64,000 bases of DNA from Chloroflexota bacterium (GTDB lineage: Bacteria > Chloroflexota > Anaerolineae > Promineifilales > Promineifilaceae), in the NCBI GenBank assembly GCA_017993775.1, contig JAGOMA010000023.1, positions 1 through 64,000 of the forward strand, given 5' to 3'. Below are positions 43,412 through 51,861 of this stretch, one piece after another. Every line of letters begins with the position of its first letter. Positions within the stretch are counted from its first letter, which is position 1. A model generated the notes under the pieces. That model saw only the letters and a list, made by a program, of their open reading frames with translations. It was not told the origin of the DNA and made no database searches. The position numbers and the translations under genes are program-made.

Positions 43412-43630
43412 ATTTCTGAGGCACAGAAATAGTTTCTGGCCGTGATGATCTCGTTTCTGACAGCGCAGATCTCGTTTCTGAGCCGTAGAAATGGTTTCTG
43501 GCATTGTGGAAATGATTTCTGGCGGCGCAGACATGGTTTCTGGCGTTATAGAAATGGTTTCTGAGCCGCAGAAATGGTTTCTGGCACTGTAGAAATGGTT
43601 TCTGAGCCGCAGAAATGGTTTCTGGCGGCC
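43412..43630. repeat. Array of 11 TTTCTG elements at 20-21 nt spacing
   Basis: The copies of (G/A)TTTCTG start at 43412, 43432, 43453, 43474, 43494, 43515, 43536, 43557, 43577, 43598 and 43618. Between neighbours the usual sequence is a variable 6-7 nt block and then AGAAATG. The repeating CAGAAATGGTTTCTG is a 6-3-6 palindrome. The mean spacing of 20.6 nt is two helical turns, so all sites face the same side of DNA. The array lies between a hairpin terminator and the KAS III operon promoter. No open frame or CRISPR feature explains it. Confidence 0.9.
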
Positions 43631-43633
43631 ATT

Positions 43634-43666
43634 AGACCCTAAGGGTTTTTGAAACCCTTAGGGTCT
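43634..43666. terminator. GACCCT-AAGGG hairpin, likely terminator
   Basis: GACCCTAAGGGTTT pairs with AAACCCTTAGGGTC across a loop of three to four nt. It lies downstream of the hydrolase gene at 43705-44748 (minus strand) and separates it from the KAS III operon. Confidence 0.7.
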
Positions 43667-43704
43667 ACAAAAGATGTGGGTGAGGGGAAAAGGGGAAACG
43701 GCCG

Positions 43705-44748
43705 TTACCCCAAATGCGCGTGAAACACCGCGTTAAACTCCGCCGGTTTCTCCAGGTACGGCGAATGCCCCGCGTCGGCAATCGCCACTTCCTCATACAC
43801 CCCGCCCTGCGCCTGATACGCCTCCAACACCGCCCGCGTCTGCGCCAACATCGGCTGCGGCGGGCATTCCTCCACGCCGGGGTAGCCGGGCACTGCGCCC
43901 ATCGCCCCCAACGCCGCCAGATCAAACAGCGCCATGTCGCCCACAATCAAATCATCCGCGCCGCGAACCCACAGGATGGGCGGCTTCGGTTCAATCGACG
44001 GCAGGGCGCTGGCGTTAAAGTATTTGCGGTTAAAAGCCGGCAGCACCCCTTTATCGCCAGGAGCCGCCCCCGGCCAGTTGGTGGAAGGGACAGAATTGCC
44101 CGGATACCAATCATCGCCAATGCGCGTGGTCAGCATGGAACCGATCAGCGCCTCTTCCCGTTCGGGAATAAACGGCGGTTTCACGTAAAACTGCCGGAAC
44201 ACATTGCGCGGCGACATCGGATTTTCCAATCCGCGATCCCCATCGGCCAGCGCCTGCACAAAATCGGGGTTGATGCCTGTCGGCGCGCCATCGTCATAAG
44301 TCATGGCCCCGTCTGTGCCCTTGCTGCCGCCGTAGCCATAAGGCGACATCGGGTCCGCCAGCGTAATGGTCAGCAGCTCGGCGGCGTGGGCGATGGCGTA
44401 TTTCATGACAATACCGCCGCCCATGCTGTGCCCGATAATGTGATACCGACTCAAACCCAGCGCCTGCGCCAGGCTGTGAATATCGGCCACCATGTCGCTC
44501 AGGCCCAGGGTGGCATCGATAGGCAGCGTTTCCGTGTCGCCGTAACCGCGCAAATCCACGGCAACGCCGCGAAAACCGGCCGGCAGCGCCAGCATGGTTT
44601 CTTCCCAATACGTGGCCGACGAGACGTTGCCGTGCACAAAAAGCACCGGCACGCCATCTTCCGGCCCGCTCAACAAAACATGAATAGTCAGGCGGTCCGT
44701 CTGGACCATTTGTGAAGTAATTCCGGGTAAAGTTGGGACAGTAGGCAT
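43705..44748 (-). CDS. Alpha/beta hydrolase
   Basis: This 347-residue hydrolase is larger than the one at 38.6 kb because of a cap insertion (about residues 140-245). It has the oxyanion segment VLFVHGNVSSATYW, nucleophile elbow GHSMGGG (about residue 115), an acidic position in LWVRGADDLIVGD and the catalytic His in AGHSPYLEKPAEF. The promoter has two 11-nt direct repeats and a TATAGT -10. It probably belongs to the acyl-CoA cluster and may hydrolyse an ester or thioester. No precise substrate can be named. Confidence 0.85.
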   Translation of the reverse strand: MPTVPTLPGITSQMVQTDRLTIHVLLSGPEDGVPVLFVHGNVSSATYWEETMLALPAGFRGVAVDLRGYGDTETLPIDATLGLSDMVADIHSLAQALGLSRYHIIGHSMGGGIVMKYAIAHAAELLTITLADPMSPYGYGGSKGTDGAMTYDDGAPTGINPDFVQALADGDRGLENPMSPRNVFRQFYVKPPFIPEREEALIGSMLTTRIGDDWYPGNSVPSTNWPGAAPGDKGVLPAFNRKYFNASALPSIEPKPPILWVRGADDLIVGDMALFDLAALGAMGAVPGYPGVEECPPQPMLAQTRAVLEAYQAQGGVYEEVAIADAGHSPYLEKPAEFNAVFHAHLG

Positions 44749-44832
44749 ATGGCTTTTCTCCTTTGGGAAAATTTAAGGCAAAGATGCAGAGGCGCAGAGA
44801 AAAATCTGCGTCATCGGCGAAGTCTTGTTTTG

Positions 44833-44866
44833 ACTATACCGCCACCAGGTAACAGCCTGGTTACAA
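44833..44866 (-). promoter_or_regulatory. Direct-repeat operator and -10 of the hydrolase gene
   Basis: GGTAACA (44848) and GGTTACA (44859) on the plus strand read TGTAACC and TGTTACC on the minus strand, exactly 11 nt apart. Nine nt downstream stands TATAGT (plus-strand ACTATA, 44833-44838). There is no -35, as in PhoB-type activated promoters. Confidence 0.6.
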
Positions 44867-44902
44867 TGTCATCGTTCATCGCTCACCGTCCCCCGTTGCT
44901 TG

Positions 44903-45694
44903 CTACTTTCCTTGCCACTGCGGCGGCCGTTTCATCATAAACGCCTGCGCCCCTTCCATCAAATCGGCCGAGGCAAACAACTGACTCTGCGCCCAGCCTT
45001 CTAATTGCAGGCCGCGGTCAATATCGCTCAAACCATCAATGACCCGCTTGGCCATGCCCACGGCCAGCGGCGCGGCCAGGCAAATCTCGGCCGTCAGCTC
45101 TTCGGCTTTGGCCATGAGATCGATTTCTGCCACCACGTAATTGACGATGCCCCACGCTTCCGCCTGCGCCGCCTCGATTTGCCGCCCGGTGAAGATGAGT
45201 TCCTTAGCCCGCGCCGGTCCGACCAGCCGCATCAGCCGCGTCGTGCCGCCCACGTCTGGGATCATGCCCAGGCGCGATTCTGGCAGTCCCAACAATGTGC
45301 CTTCCGCCGCGATGCGGATGTCGCAGGCCAGCGCCAGTTCCATGGCCATGCCCAGGCAGTAGCTATGCAGCAAGGCGATGGTGGGCAGTTCCAACCGCTC
45401 CAGCCGCGTCAGCACTCCCTGGAAATCGTCGGTGATGCGCCGCATGCGCTGCTGCCAGTGTGGCCCGTATTCACCGGCCAACCCCAGCAAATTACTCACG
45501 TCGATGCCCGCCGAGAAAGCTTTACCCTCGCCGCGAATGAGCACGGCGCGCAGGCCGGGGGTGCGGTTGGCCTGGGTAACGGCCGTGTCAAACTGGGCAA
45601 ACATGTCCATGTTGATGGCATTTCGTTTATCCGGCCGGTTGAGAATAATTTCAAAAATGTGGTCGCGCTGCTGTGTGAGAATAAGTTGGGTCAT
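44903..45694 (-). CDS. Enoyl-CoA hydratase/isomerase family protein
   Basis: This 263-residue crotonase-fold protein has GKAFSAGIDVSNLLG (first oxyanion segment, about residues 53-67) and LHSYCLGMAMELALACDIRI (second, about 107-126). The stretch LPESRLGMIPDVGGTTRLMRLVG supplies a Glu at the second catalytic position, as in hydratases and delta-isomerases. It is the 5'-most acyl-CoA gene on this strand. Side-chain shortening of a fatty or branched acid is the likely context. Confidence 0.88.
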   Translation of the reverse strand: MTQLILTQQRDHIFEIILNRPDKRNAINMDMFAQFDTAVTQANRTPGLRAVLIRGEGKAFSAGIDVSNLLGLAGEYGPHWQQRMRRITDDFQGVLTRLERLELPTIALLHSYCLGMAMELALACDIRIAAEGTLLGLPESRLGMIPDVGGTTRLMRLVGPARAKELIFTGRQIEAAQAEAWGIVNYVVAEIDLMAKAEELTAEICLAAPLAVGMAKRVIDGLSDIDRGLQLEGWAQSQLFASADLMEGAQAFMMKRPPQWQGK

Positions 45695-45751
45695 CTGGCT
45701 GCCTCCGGTTTGTGCAAATTTGCCCGAAGGGTAGCAAGAGATGGGGAAATG

Positions 45752-45794
45752 GTCAATTGAGGATTGTCAACTGCTAACTATCAACTATCAACTA
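45752..45794. repeat. Heptad array between hydratase and threonine-synthase genes
   Basis: TATCAAC units in tandem, preceded by TCAACTG / CTAAC segments (7-nt period), end at the threonine-synthase stop. Confidence 0.75.
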
Positions 45795-46958
45795 CATTAA
45801 CAACAGCCGGTATTTCAGGCCGCTGCCGGTATTGAAGATGAGCACGCGCTCGTGGGGGTGAATCCAGCCGCTTTGTACCAGCTTTTCCAGAGCGGCTACC
45901 GTGGCCGCCGCTTCCAGCGAGACAAACATGCCTTCGCTGCTGGCCAATCGCTGCTGGGCGTCCAGGATGTGGTTGTCGGAGACGGCGACGCCGGTTCCGC
46001 CGCTTTCGCGCAAGGCGGTCAGCATGAGCCGCCCGCCGATAACGACGGGCACGCGCAGGCCCCCGGCTAAAGTGGCGGCGTTTTCCCAGGGAACGGCCGT
46101 TTCCATTCCCTCCGCAAACGCCTTCACCACCGGCGCGCAGCCGCTGGACTGCGCCGCCACCATGCGCGGGCGATGGCTGCCAATCCAGCCCAGTTCTTCC
46201 ATCTCGGCAAATGCCTTCCACATGCCAATCAGCCCCGTGCCGCCGCCGGTGGGATAAATGATCACGTCGGGAAGCTGCCAATCGAAGGCCATGGCCAGCT
46301 CGTAGCCCATGATCTTTTTGCCTTCCACGCGGTACGGCTCCTTCAGGGTGGACACATCAAACCAGCCGCCAGCCGCCGCGGCAATGGCCGCTTCACGCCC
46401 GGCGTCGTTGATCAGGCCGTTGACCAGATGCAGGTCGGCCCCGGTCATTTGCACTTCGGTGATGTTGACCAGCGGCGCGTCGCCGGGCATGTAGACGTGG
46501 GCCTTGGCCCCGGCGCGAGCGGCGTAAGCGGCCAGCGCCCCACCGGCGTTACCGGCCGTGGGGATGACAAACTCGGTGACGCCCAATTCGATGGCCCGGC
46601 TAACGGCCGTGGCCAGCCCCAATGCCTTAAAACTGCCGGTTGGGTTTTGCCCTTCGTCTTTGATGGTGAGGTGCTTCAGCCCCAGGCTTGCGCCCAGACG
46701 GTCCAGCGTTAGCACCGGCTTGCCGCCTTCGCCCAGCGTGACGATGTGGGCGGGGTCGCGCACGGGCAGCAGCTCATGAAAGCGCCACATGGAGGCCGGG
46801 CGGCAGGGCAGCGCGTCGCGGTCTACTTCGGCGGCGGCTTTGGCCAAATCATAGCGGGCCAGCAGCGGCAGTTCGCAGTCCGGGCAGACGCGGATCAGCT
46901 GGTCGGCATCAAAGATGCGGTTGCAGTGGGAGCATTGCAGGTGGGAGAGATAGCTCAT
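45792..46958 (-). CDS. thrC: Threonine synthase
   Basis: This 388-residue PLP enzyme converts O-phosphohomoserine to threonine. A rubredoxin-like zinc ribbon stands at the N-terminus (CSHCNR and CPDC, about residues 9-33), as in the short bacterial threonine synthases. The PLP lysine is in NPTGSFKALG (about residue 88), and PTGGGTGLIG binds the cofactor phosphate. The related cysteate or threonine-dehydratase-like branches cannot be fully excluded, because many Chloroflexota have two copies. Confidence 0.88.
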   Translation of the reverse strand: MSYLSHLQCSHCNRIFDADQLIRVCPDCELPLLARYDLAKAAAEVDRDALPCRPASMWRFHELLPVRDPAHIVTLGEGGKPVLTLDRLGASLGLKHLTIKDEGQNPTGSFKALGLATAVSRAIELGVTEFVIPTAGNAGGALAAYAARAGAKAHVYMPGDAPLVNITEVQMTGADLHLVNGLINDAGREAAIAAAAGGWFDVSTLKEPYRVEGKKIMGYELAMAFDWQLPDVIIYPTGGGTGLIGMWKAFAEMEELGWIGSHRPRMVAAQSSGCAPVVKAFAEGMETAVPWENAATLAGGLRVPVVIGGRLMLTALRESGGTGVAVSDNHILDAQQRLASSEGMFVSLEAAATVAALEKLVQSGWIHPHERVLIFNTGSGLKYRLLLM

Positions 46959-46965
46959 GGGTTGG

Positions 46966-47033
46966 GAATTGTGAATTGTGAATTGTGAACGGGGCGGTTA
47001 TTCACTGTTCACTGTTGATTGTTGATTGTTAGA
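46966..47033. repeat. Heptad arrays between response regulator and thrC
   Basis: AATTGTG units (three copies) and then ATTCACTGTTCACTG / TTGATTG units fill the gap of about 70 nt and reach the response-regulator stop. Confidence 0.8.
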
Positions 47034-47448
47034 TAAAGGCATAGTGGAGGACGGCCGTGCCCCAATTTTCTTCGGGTTCCGGCTCAAAAAACTGGCGCAG
47101 GGTGGCGCGAATCTGGCGGATGTCGGCCGGTTTGGTGAGGAAGGCGTCGCAGCCGGCGGCGCGGGCCTTGTCTTCGGCTTCGCCGCTGCCGTAGGCGGTC
47201 AGGGCGACGATGGGGATGTGGCGCAAATCGGGGTGCTGCTTCAGGCGGCGGGTTAGCTCGAAGCCGGTCAGTTCACCGGGCAGGCGCAGGTCCATGAGGA
47301 TGAGATCGGGGTGGTGGGCGACGGCCGTTTCCCAGCCTATTTCGCCGTCTGCGGCCTGTAATAACTCGTGGCCTTCGGCTTCCAGAATGCGCTGCACCAG
47401 CAGCATATTGCGCGGATTGTCTTCAACATAGAGGATGCGTTTGCACAT
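47029..47448 (-). CDS. Single-domain response regulator (CheY-like)
   Basis: This 139-residue receiver domain has no output domain. The acidic pair VEDNP (about residue 9-10), the phospho-acceptor Asp in LILMDLRLPG (about 55), Thr in ALTAYG and Lys in LTKPADI are all present. It should be phosphorylated by a separate histidine kinase and pass the signal by protein contact. The nearest kinase in the window is at 23.0 kb, too far to be assumed the partner. Confidence 0.92.
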   Translation of the reverse strand: MCKRILYVEDNPRNMLLVQRILEAEGHELLQAADGEIGWETAVAHHPDLILMDLRLPGELTGFELTRRLKQHPDLRHIPIVALTAYGSGEAEDKARAAGCDAFLTKPADIRQIRATLRQFFEPEPEENWGTAVLHYAFI

Positions 47449-47598
47449 AAAAGGCTTACTCCTTGCCAGTCTTCGCTGACTGTGTGCAGGATAACACGTC
47501 CCTTAGTGCGCCTCAAGCCAATGTTAACTATACTTTTGATAGATGTTTTCTATCATGATTATACAAAATGCTTACGACTACTATTCGGAAGAGCAAGA

Positions 47599-47697
47599 AA
47601 TGGGACGCAGATAGACACCGATACAGCGGATTTTCACGGATTATTTTATGAGCTATCCGCCAGAATCCGTCCAATCCGCGTTTATCCGCGTCCCATT
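47599..47697. repeat. Long hairpin (GGACGCGGAT family, second copy)
   Basis: AATGGGACGC (47599-47608) pairs with GCGTCCCATT (47688-47697), with further inner pairing (for example CGGATT against AATCCG). It is a relative of 9674-9745 and lies between a response regulator and an MFS gene. Confidence 0.8.
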
Positions 47698-47705
47698 CTC
47701 TTCCT

Positions 47706-48995
47706 CTATTTCCGCGCCTGCACCCGGGTCATCGTGATCCAGGCAAAGGCCATAAAGACCGTGCTAAAAATGAACAGCCAGCGATACTGGTCGCCCAATG
47801 TATCGACCATTACGCCGCCCAGCGTTGGCCCCAACACGGCCGCCAACTGCGAGGAGAAGTAATACAGCCCGGTGTACGCGCCAATTTTGCGCTCGTCGCC
47901 GTAGTCGTAGACCAGGGGCAGGCTGTTGACGTTGACGCAGGCCCAAAAGCCGCCAATCAGCACCAGGATGAGGATGAAGGTGACGACCCCCTGAATCACA
48001 AAATAACCGGCCAGCAGCAAAACAACCAGTCCGCTTAACCCGATGAGGATGATGATGCGACGGCCGTATTTCGTCCCCAAATAGCCTGCCGGAATGGCAA
48101 ACAAAATAAAGGAAATGGTAATCGACCCGGCGTAAATGGAGGCTGTGCCCGGCGACATGCCCAGCGTGAACACGGCAAACGACGACAGCCCGGCCTCCAG
48201 GGCGTTAAACGCCATGAACCAAAACAGAATACTCACCAATACAAACACGCCGCTTTTGTCGGGATTGCTGAACAGCAGTGTGAGATTGGCGATAACCCCG
48301 CTGCCCCGGTCTTCCTCGTCCAGAGCAATTTGCTGCGGCTCCTTCACCTTCCAAACGGCGACCAGCGCGGCGGCGATCAGCACAACGGCCCCGGCGATGA
48401 ACGGCGCGGCGCGGCCAAACGCTTCATACAGATACCCACCGGCGAAAAAGGCCAGCAGCCCGCCAATGCCGCCCATCAAGTTGATGATGCCGTTGGCCTT
48501 GCTGCGATCGTCGGTTTCGAACAGATCGCCCAGCCAGGCCACCGTGGGCGAGCGGAACAGGGCCATGCCAAAGTTGGTGATGAGAATGAAGGCGGCAATC
48601 GCCAAAGCAGATTGGGCAAAGGGGATCAGCAGAAAACCGGCGACGGCGATGGGCATGCCCAGCAAAATCCACGGTTTACGCCGCCCAAACCGGTTCCAGG
48701 TGCGGTCGCTTTTGGCTCCCACCCAGGGCTGGACAAAGACGTTGATCAGGTTGTCCCAGGTCATGATGAACAAGGCCAGCGAAGGGGCCAGGCCAAAGCC
48801 CACCACGTTCGGGATTTCGCGGCCGGCTTCCAGAAGCTGCCGTTCAAATTCTGGGTTGCCGGCCTGCAAGAAGATGGGGATATACTGGTTAAAAATGGGC
48901 CAGATGATGCTGATGCCCAAAAACCCAAAACCGACGATGAATGTTTTGCTGTAGGTGAAACGCTTAGGGTTCGACTGTTCTGCTGCGGTGGTCAT
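47706..48995 (-). CDS. MFS transporter (GPH/SLC45-like)
   Basis: This 429-residue protein has twelve predicted helices. The loop 2-3 motif GAKSDRTWNRFGRRKPW is typical of the GPH/SLC45 sugar:cation symporter-like branch. The first helix stretch FIVGFGFLGISIIWPIFNQY and the loop before the twelfth helix fit as well. The substrate may be a sugar or a small glycoside, but this is not settled by sequence. The gene is transcribed away from a LysR gene, 180 nt apart, the usual arrangement for a LysR-controlled target. Confidence 0.85.
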   Translation of the reverse strand: MTTAAEQSNPKRFTYSKTFIVGFGFLGISIIWPIFNQYIPIFLQAGNPEFERQLLEAGREIPNVVGFGLAPSLALFIMTWDNLINVFVQPWVGAKSDRTWNRFGRRKPWILLGMPIAVAGFLLIPFAQSALAIAAFILITNFGMALFRSPTVAWLGDLFETDDRSKANGIINLMGGIGGLLAFFAGGYLYEAFGRAAPFIAGAVVLIAAALVAVWKVKEPQQIALDEEDRGSGVIANLTLLFSNPDKSGVFVLVSILFWFMAFNALEAGLSSFAVFTLGMSPGTASIYAGSITISFILFAIPAGYLGTKYGRRIIILIGLSGLVVLLLAGYFVIQGVVTFILILVLIGGFWACVNVNSLPLVYDYGDERKIGAYTGLYYFSSQLAAVLGPTLGGVMVDTLGDQYRWLFIFSTVFMAFAWITMTRVQARK

Positions 48996-49006
48996 AGGTC
49001 CTCCTG

Positions 49007-49086
49007 GGAGACTAGGGACTTGGGATTGGGGGTTAGGGATTGGGGATTGGAGACTCGCCCAATCCCTAACCCCTAACCCTGAACCC
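49007..49086. repeat. Heptad hairpin in the MFS/LysR intergenic region
   Basis: GGGACTT / GGGATTG / GGGGTTA / GGGATTG / GGGATTG units, then CCAATCC / CTAACCC / CTAACCC as complement. It is placed between divergent promoters. Confidence 0.8.
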
Positions 49087-49175
49087 CTTTTTATGAGAGA
49101 TTAACAGTTGCTAATGGTCAACGGCCGTTTCCGCCATCCTTTGGCACAATGTTAACCTGATGTGGAGAATGTGGC

Positions 49176-50057
49176 ATGGAAATCAGTCAAATTGAAGCCT
49201 TTTTAGCCGTGGTGCGCGAAGGTAGTTTTACCAAAGCCGCCGAGCGCCTGAACTTACGCCAGCCCTCGCTCAGCGCGCGCATCCAGCAGCTAGAGCAAAG
49301 CCTGGGCGGCGAGCTGTTTCAGCGCAGCAAACGGCCGGTGCAGCTTACGCCTATCGGCGAAATTTTTGTCGATTATGCCGAGCGGGCGCTGGGCATTTTG
49401 GATGCCGGGTATGAGGCGGTACGCTCGGCGCAGTTGGGCATGAACGGCCGTGTCACTGTCTGCTGCCCCTTCTCCCTGGCCACGTACCTCATGCCCGAAG
49501 TAGTCAACCGCTTCAGCCAGGCATATCCGCAGGCGGAATTGTTTGTCGAAGCCGGCCACTCCGATTTTGCCGTGAGCCAATTGGTGGATGGGCTGGTGAA
49601 TTTTGCCCTGGCCGCCGCTTTCCCGCGTTACGCCGCGCAGACCCACACGCTGCTGCGCCTGCACGACGAGATGGTGATTGCCGCCGCGCCGGCGCATGAG
49701 CTGGCGGGCGCAGAAACGTTGGACGTAACGGCCGTCTGGCAATGCCAGAAATTGGTCATCCACTGGGGGCGCGCCTTCGACGCCTATCTGGAAAGCTTGC
49801 AGCAAATGCACCCCGTTTCCGGCCCCACCATTCGCGTGCCGCTGGCCGCCGCCCTGACCATGGCCCGCCAGCCCAACACCATCACCTTTTTACCACGACG
49901 GTTAACGGCCGTTTCCAATCTCATCGAACTGCCCGTCATAGACTTCAGCTACGACTGGGACGCCGTCTTGCTCACCCGCCCCGGCCGCATCCTCAGCGTC
50001 TTGGAACAGGCGTTTGTGGATATTGTGGCGGCCGTTTGGAACAAGAACAGATCGTAG
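49176..50057 (+). CDS. LysR-family transcriptional regulator
   Basis: This 293-residue regulator has an N-terminal winged helix (residues 1-60) showing EAFLAVVREGSFTKAAERLN and the recognition helix RQPSLSARIQQLEQ, followed by a LysR substrate-binding domain to the C-terminus. It stands divergent from the MFS gene at 48995 and probably controls it or its own promoter. The inducer is unknown. The start ATG 49176 has a GGAG-type ribosome site about 9 nt upstream. Confidence 0.93.
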   Translation: MEISQIEAFLAVVREGSFTKAAERLNLRQPSLSARIQQLEQSLGGELFQRSKRPVQLTPIGEIFVDYAERALGILDAGYEAVRSAQLGMNGRVTVCCPFSLATYLMPEVVNRFSQAYPQAELFVEAGHSDFAVSQLVDGLVNFALAAAFPRYAAQTHTLLRLHDEMVIAAAPAHELAGAETLDVTAVWQCQKLVIHWGRAFDAYLESLQQMHPVSGPTIRVPLAAALTMARQPNTITFLPRRLTAVSNLIELPVIDFSYDWDAVLLTRPGRILSVLEQAFVDIVAAVWNKNRS

Positions 50058-50156
50058 GAGTTGGATGGTTTGATGGTTGGTCAGTTTGTCGAAACCAACC
50101 CATCCGACAAACCAACTCCCAAACCAATAAACCCATCCAACCAAAAGGATTGCACC

Positions 50157-50654
50157 ATGTTCAAACCGAAATCTATTCCCCCTCAACCCGGCCAGGAATC
50201 CGTCTGGGATTATCCGCGCCCGCCGCGCCTGGAGCGGACCGAAAAGCATATCCAGATTGTGTTCAATGGCGTTGTGATTGCCGATACGCACCGCGCCTAC
50301 CGCGTGCTGGAGACGAGCCATCCGCCCGTCTACTACATCCCGCCGGAAGACATTCAGATGCAGCATTTGGCAAAGGCCGACGGCCGTTCCTTCTGCGAAT
50401 GGAAAGGGCAGGCCAGCTACTACACCGTCCACGTGGGCGGCAAACGGGCCGTGAAGGTTGGCTGGACCTATCCCCGGCCAACGCCGCCCTTCGCGCCCAT
50501 CCAAGATCACGTCGCCTTCTACGCCGGTCCGATGGACGCCTGCACAGTAGACGGCGAGCGCGTGACCCCGCAGCCGGGCGATTTTTACGGCGGCTGGATC
50601 ACCGCAGACATTGTCGGCCCCTTCAAAGGCGAGCCGGGCACGATGGGTTGGTGA
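50157..50654 (+). CDS. DUF427-family protein
   Basis: This 165-residue single-domain protein matches the DUF427 family by the core VVIADTHRAYRVLETSHPPVYYIP and the later FCEWKGQASYYTV. No enzymatic function is established for this family. Start ATG 50157 follows AAAAGGA by 7-8 nt; the longer frame from 50061 translates a repeat-rich spacer. It is transcribed with the CDP-alcohol transferase gene, whose start is 6 nt after its stop. Confidence 0.88.
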   Translation: MFKPKSIPPQPGQESVWDYPRPPRLERTEKHIQIVFNGVVIADTHRAYRVLETSHPPVYYIPPEDIQMQHLAKADGRSFCEWKGQASYYTVHVGGKRAVKVGWTYPRPTPPFAPIQDHVAFYAGPMDACTVDGERVTPQPGDFYGGWITADIVGPFKGEPGTMGW

Positions 50655-50660
50655 TGCCTG

Positions 50661-51857
50661 ATGAATGACGGCCAGCGAACGACGGATGACAGATTACAAC
50701 GACAAGGGCGGACGGCCATTTTCCTTTCTATTGGCCTCTGGCTGCTGGCGGCGATCGGTTTATGGCAGGTCTGGCCGGATTATTGGCAGCGCTGGGCGCT
50801 GCTGTCCGGGCTGATGCTGGCCTACGTGCTGGCGCTGTTCTGGCGCAATTTACCCACCAACCACCGGCAAGGGGAAACGGCCGTGCTGCCCACCCTCGGC
50901 CTGGGCAACAGCCTGACCCTTTATCGTGGTTTGGCGACGGCGCTGCTGACCGGTTTTATCTTCTCGCCGTGGCCCGGCGGCTTGCTGGCCTGGATTCCGG
51001 CCATCCTCTACATGACCGCCGACATCGCCGATTACCTCGATGGCTACGCCGCCCGCGTCGCCCATCACGCCACCCGCCTGGGCGAAATTTTAGACATGGA
51101 ATACGACGGCCTGAGCGTGTTGATTGTCACCCTGCTGGCGGTCTGGTTGGGGCAACTGCCAGTGTGGTATCTGCCGCTGGGATTGGCCCGTTACCTGTTT
51201 GTCTTTGGGCTGTGGCTGCGGGCGCGGCGCGGCCTGCCTATTTACGACATGCCGCCCAGCGTGCATCGGCGTATTTTCGCCGGTTTCCAGATGGGCTTTC
51301 TCAGCGCGGTGTTGTGGCCCATTGTGCCGCCTGCCGGAGCAACGATTGCCGGGACGGTGTTTGGCGCGGCTACGGCCGTTAGCTTTTTGCGCGATTGGCT
51401 GACGGCCGTTGGCTGGCTGGACCCGCAGAGCGCAGGGTACAAACAGCGGCAGCGGCAGGTGGTTGTGGCCACGACCCACTGGCTGCCGCTGTTCTTGCGC
51501 TTGCTGCTGGCCGAAAGTCTGGCGGTTGTGGTTCTGGCCATGCCCTCGTGGTGGCCGCCGCTGGAGTGGGTAGAACTGATGACTGCCTGGGGGCTGCCGG
51601 GCGTGGTGGCGCTGGCCGATTTGTCGCTGCTGCTGCTGGTGGTTGGCGGCACGGCCGTCGCTCTCGGCATTCTGGGACGCACCATTTCCTTCTTGCTCGT
51701 TTTCCCCGTAGGCTTCGACATGCTCACCCACGGCCTCACCTGGGCCAATGGCACGGCCCTGGCCTGCGCCGCCGCGATTATGCTGCTAGGAACCGGCGTC
51801 TGGTCGCTCTGGCAGCCGGAAGAACGGTGGATGGTAAAACGTGCGGGGGAGAGGTGA
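50661..51857 (+). CDS. CDP-alcohol phosphatidyltransferase-family protein
   Basis: This 398-residue membrane protein carries a full CDP-alcohol phosphotransferase motif. Reading from residue 122, DG-x2-AR-x8-G-x3-D-x3-D is seen as DGYAAR...GEILDMEYD. This domain joins a CDP-activated lipid or alcohol to a second alcohol, as in phosphatidylglycerol or inositol lipid synthesis. Two helices precede it and about six follow, so it is longer than the usual 200-residue enzyme. The C-terminal 200 residues are an unassigned membrane domain. It is followed at once by an LPG-synthase-type membrane gene. Confidence 0.85.
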   Translation: MNDGQRTTDDRLQRQGRTAIFLSIGLWLLAAIGLWQVWPDYWQRWALLSGLMLAYVLALFWRNLPTNHRQGETAVLPTLGLGNSLTLYRGLATALLTGFIFSPWPGGLLAWIPAILYMTADIADYLDGYAARVAHHATRLGEILDMEYDGLSVLIVTLLAVWLGQLPVWYLPLGLARYLFVFGLWLRARRGLPIYDMPPSVHRRIFAGFQMGFLSAVLWPIVPPAGATIAGTVFGAATAVSFLRDWLTAVGWLDPQSAGYKQRQRQVVVATTHWLPLFLRLLLAESLAVVVLAMPSWWPPLEWVELMTAWGLPGVVALADLSLLLLVVGGTAVALGILGRTISFLLVFPVGFDMLTHGLTWANGTALACAAAIMLLGTGVWSLWQPEERWMVKRAGER

Positions 51858-51861
51858 CAGG

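Noticed and set aside
43346-43534. 62-codon frame through the TTTCTG array
   Set aside because: It only reads repeat units, and there is no ribosome site or continuation in a gene.
43412-43630. Possible CRISPR array
   Set aside because: Repeat units are 20-21 nt with only 6-7 variable nt between conserved parts, so there is no room for spacers, and no cas gene is in the window.
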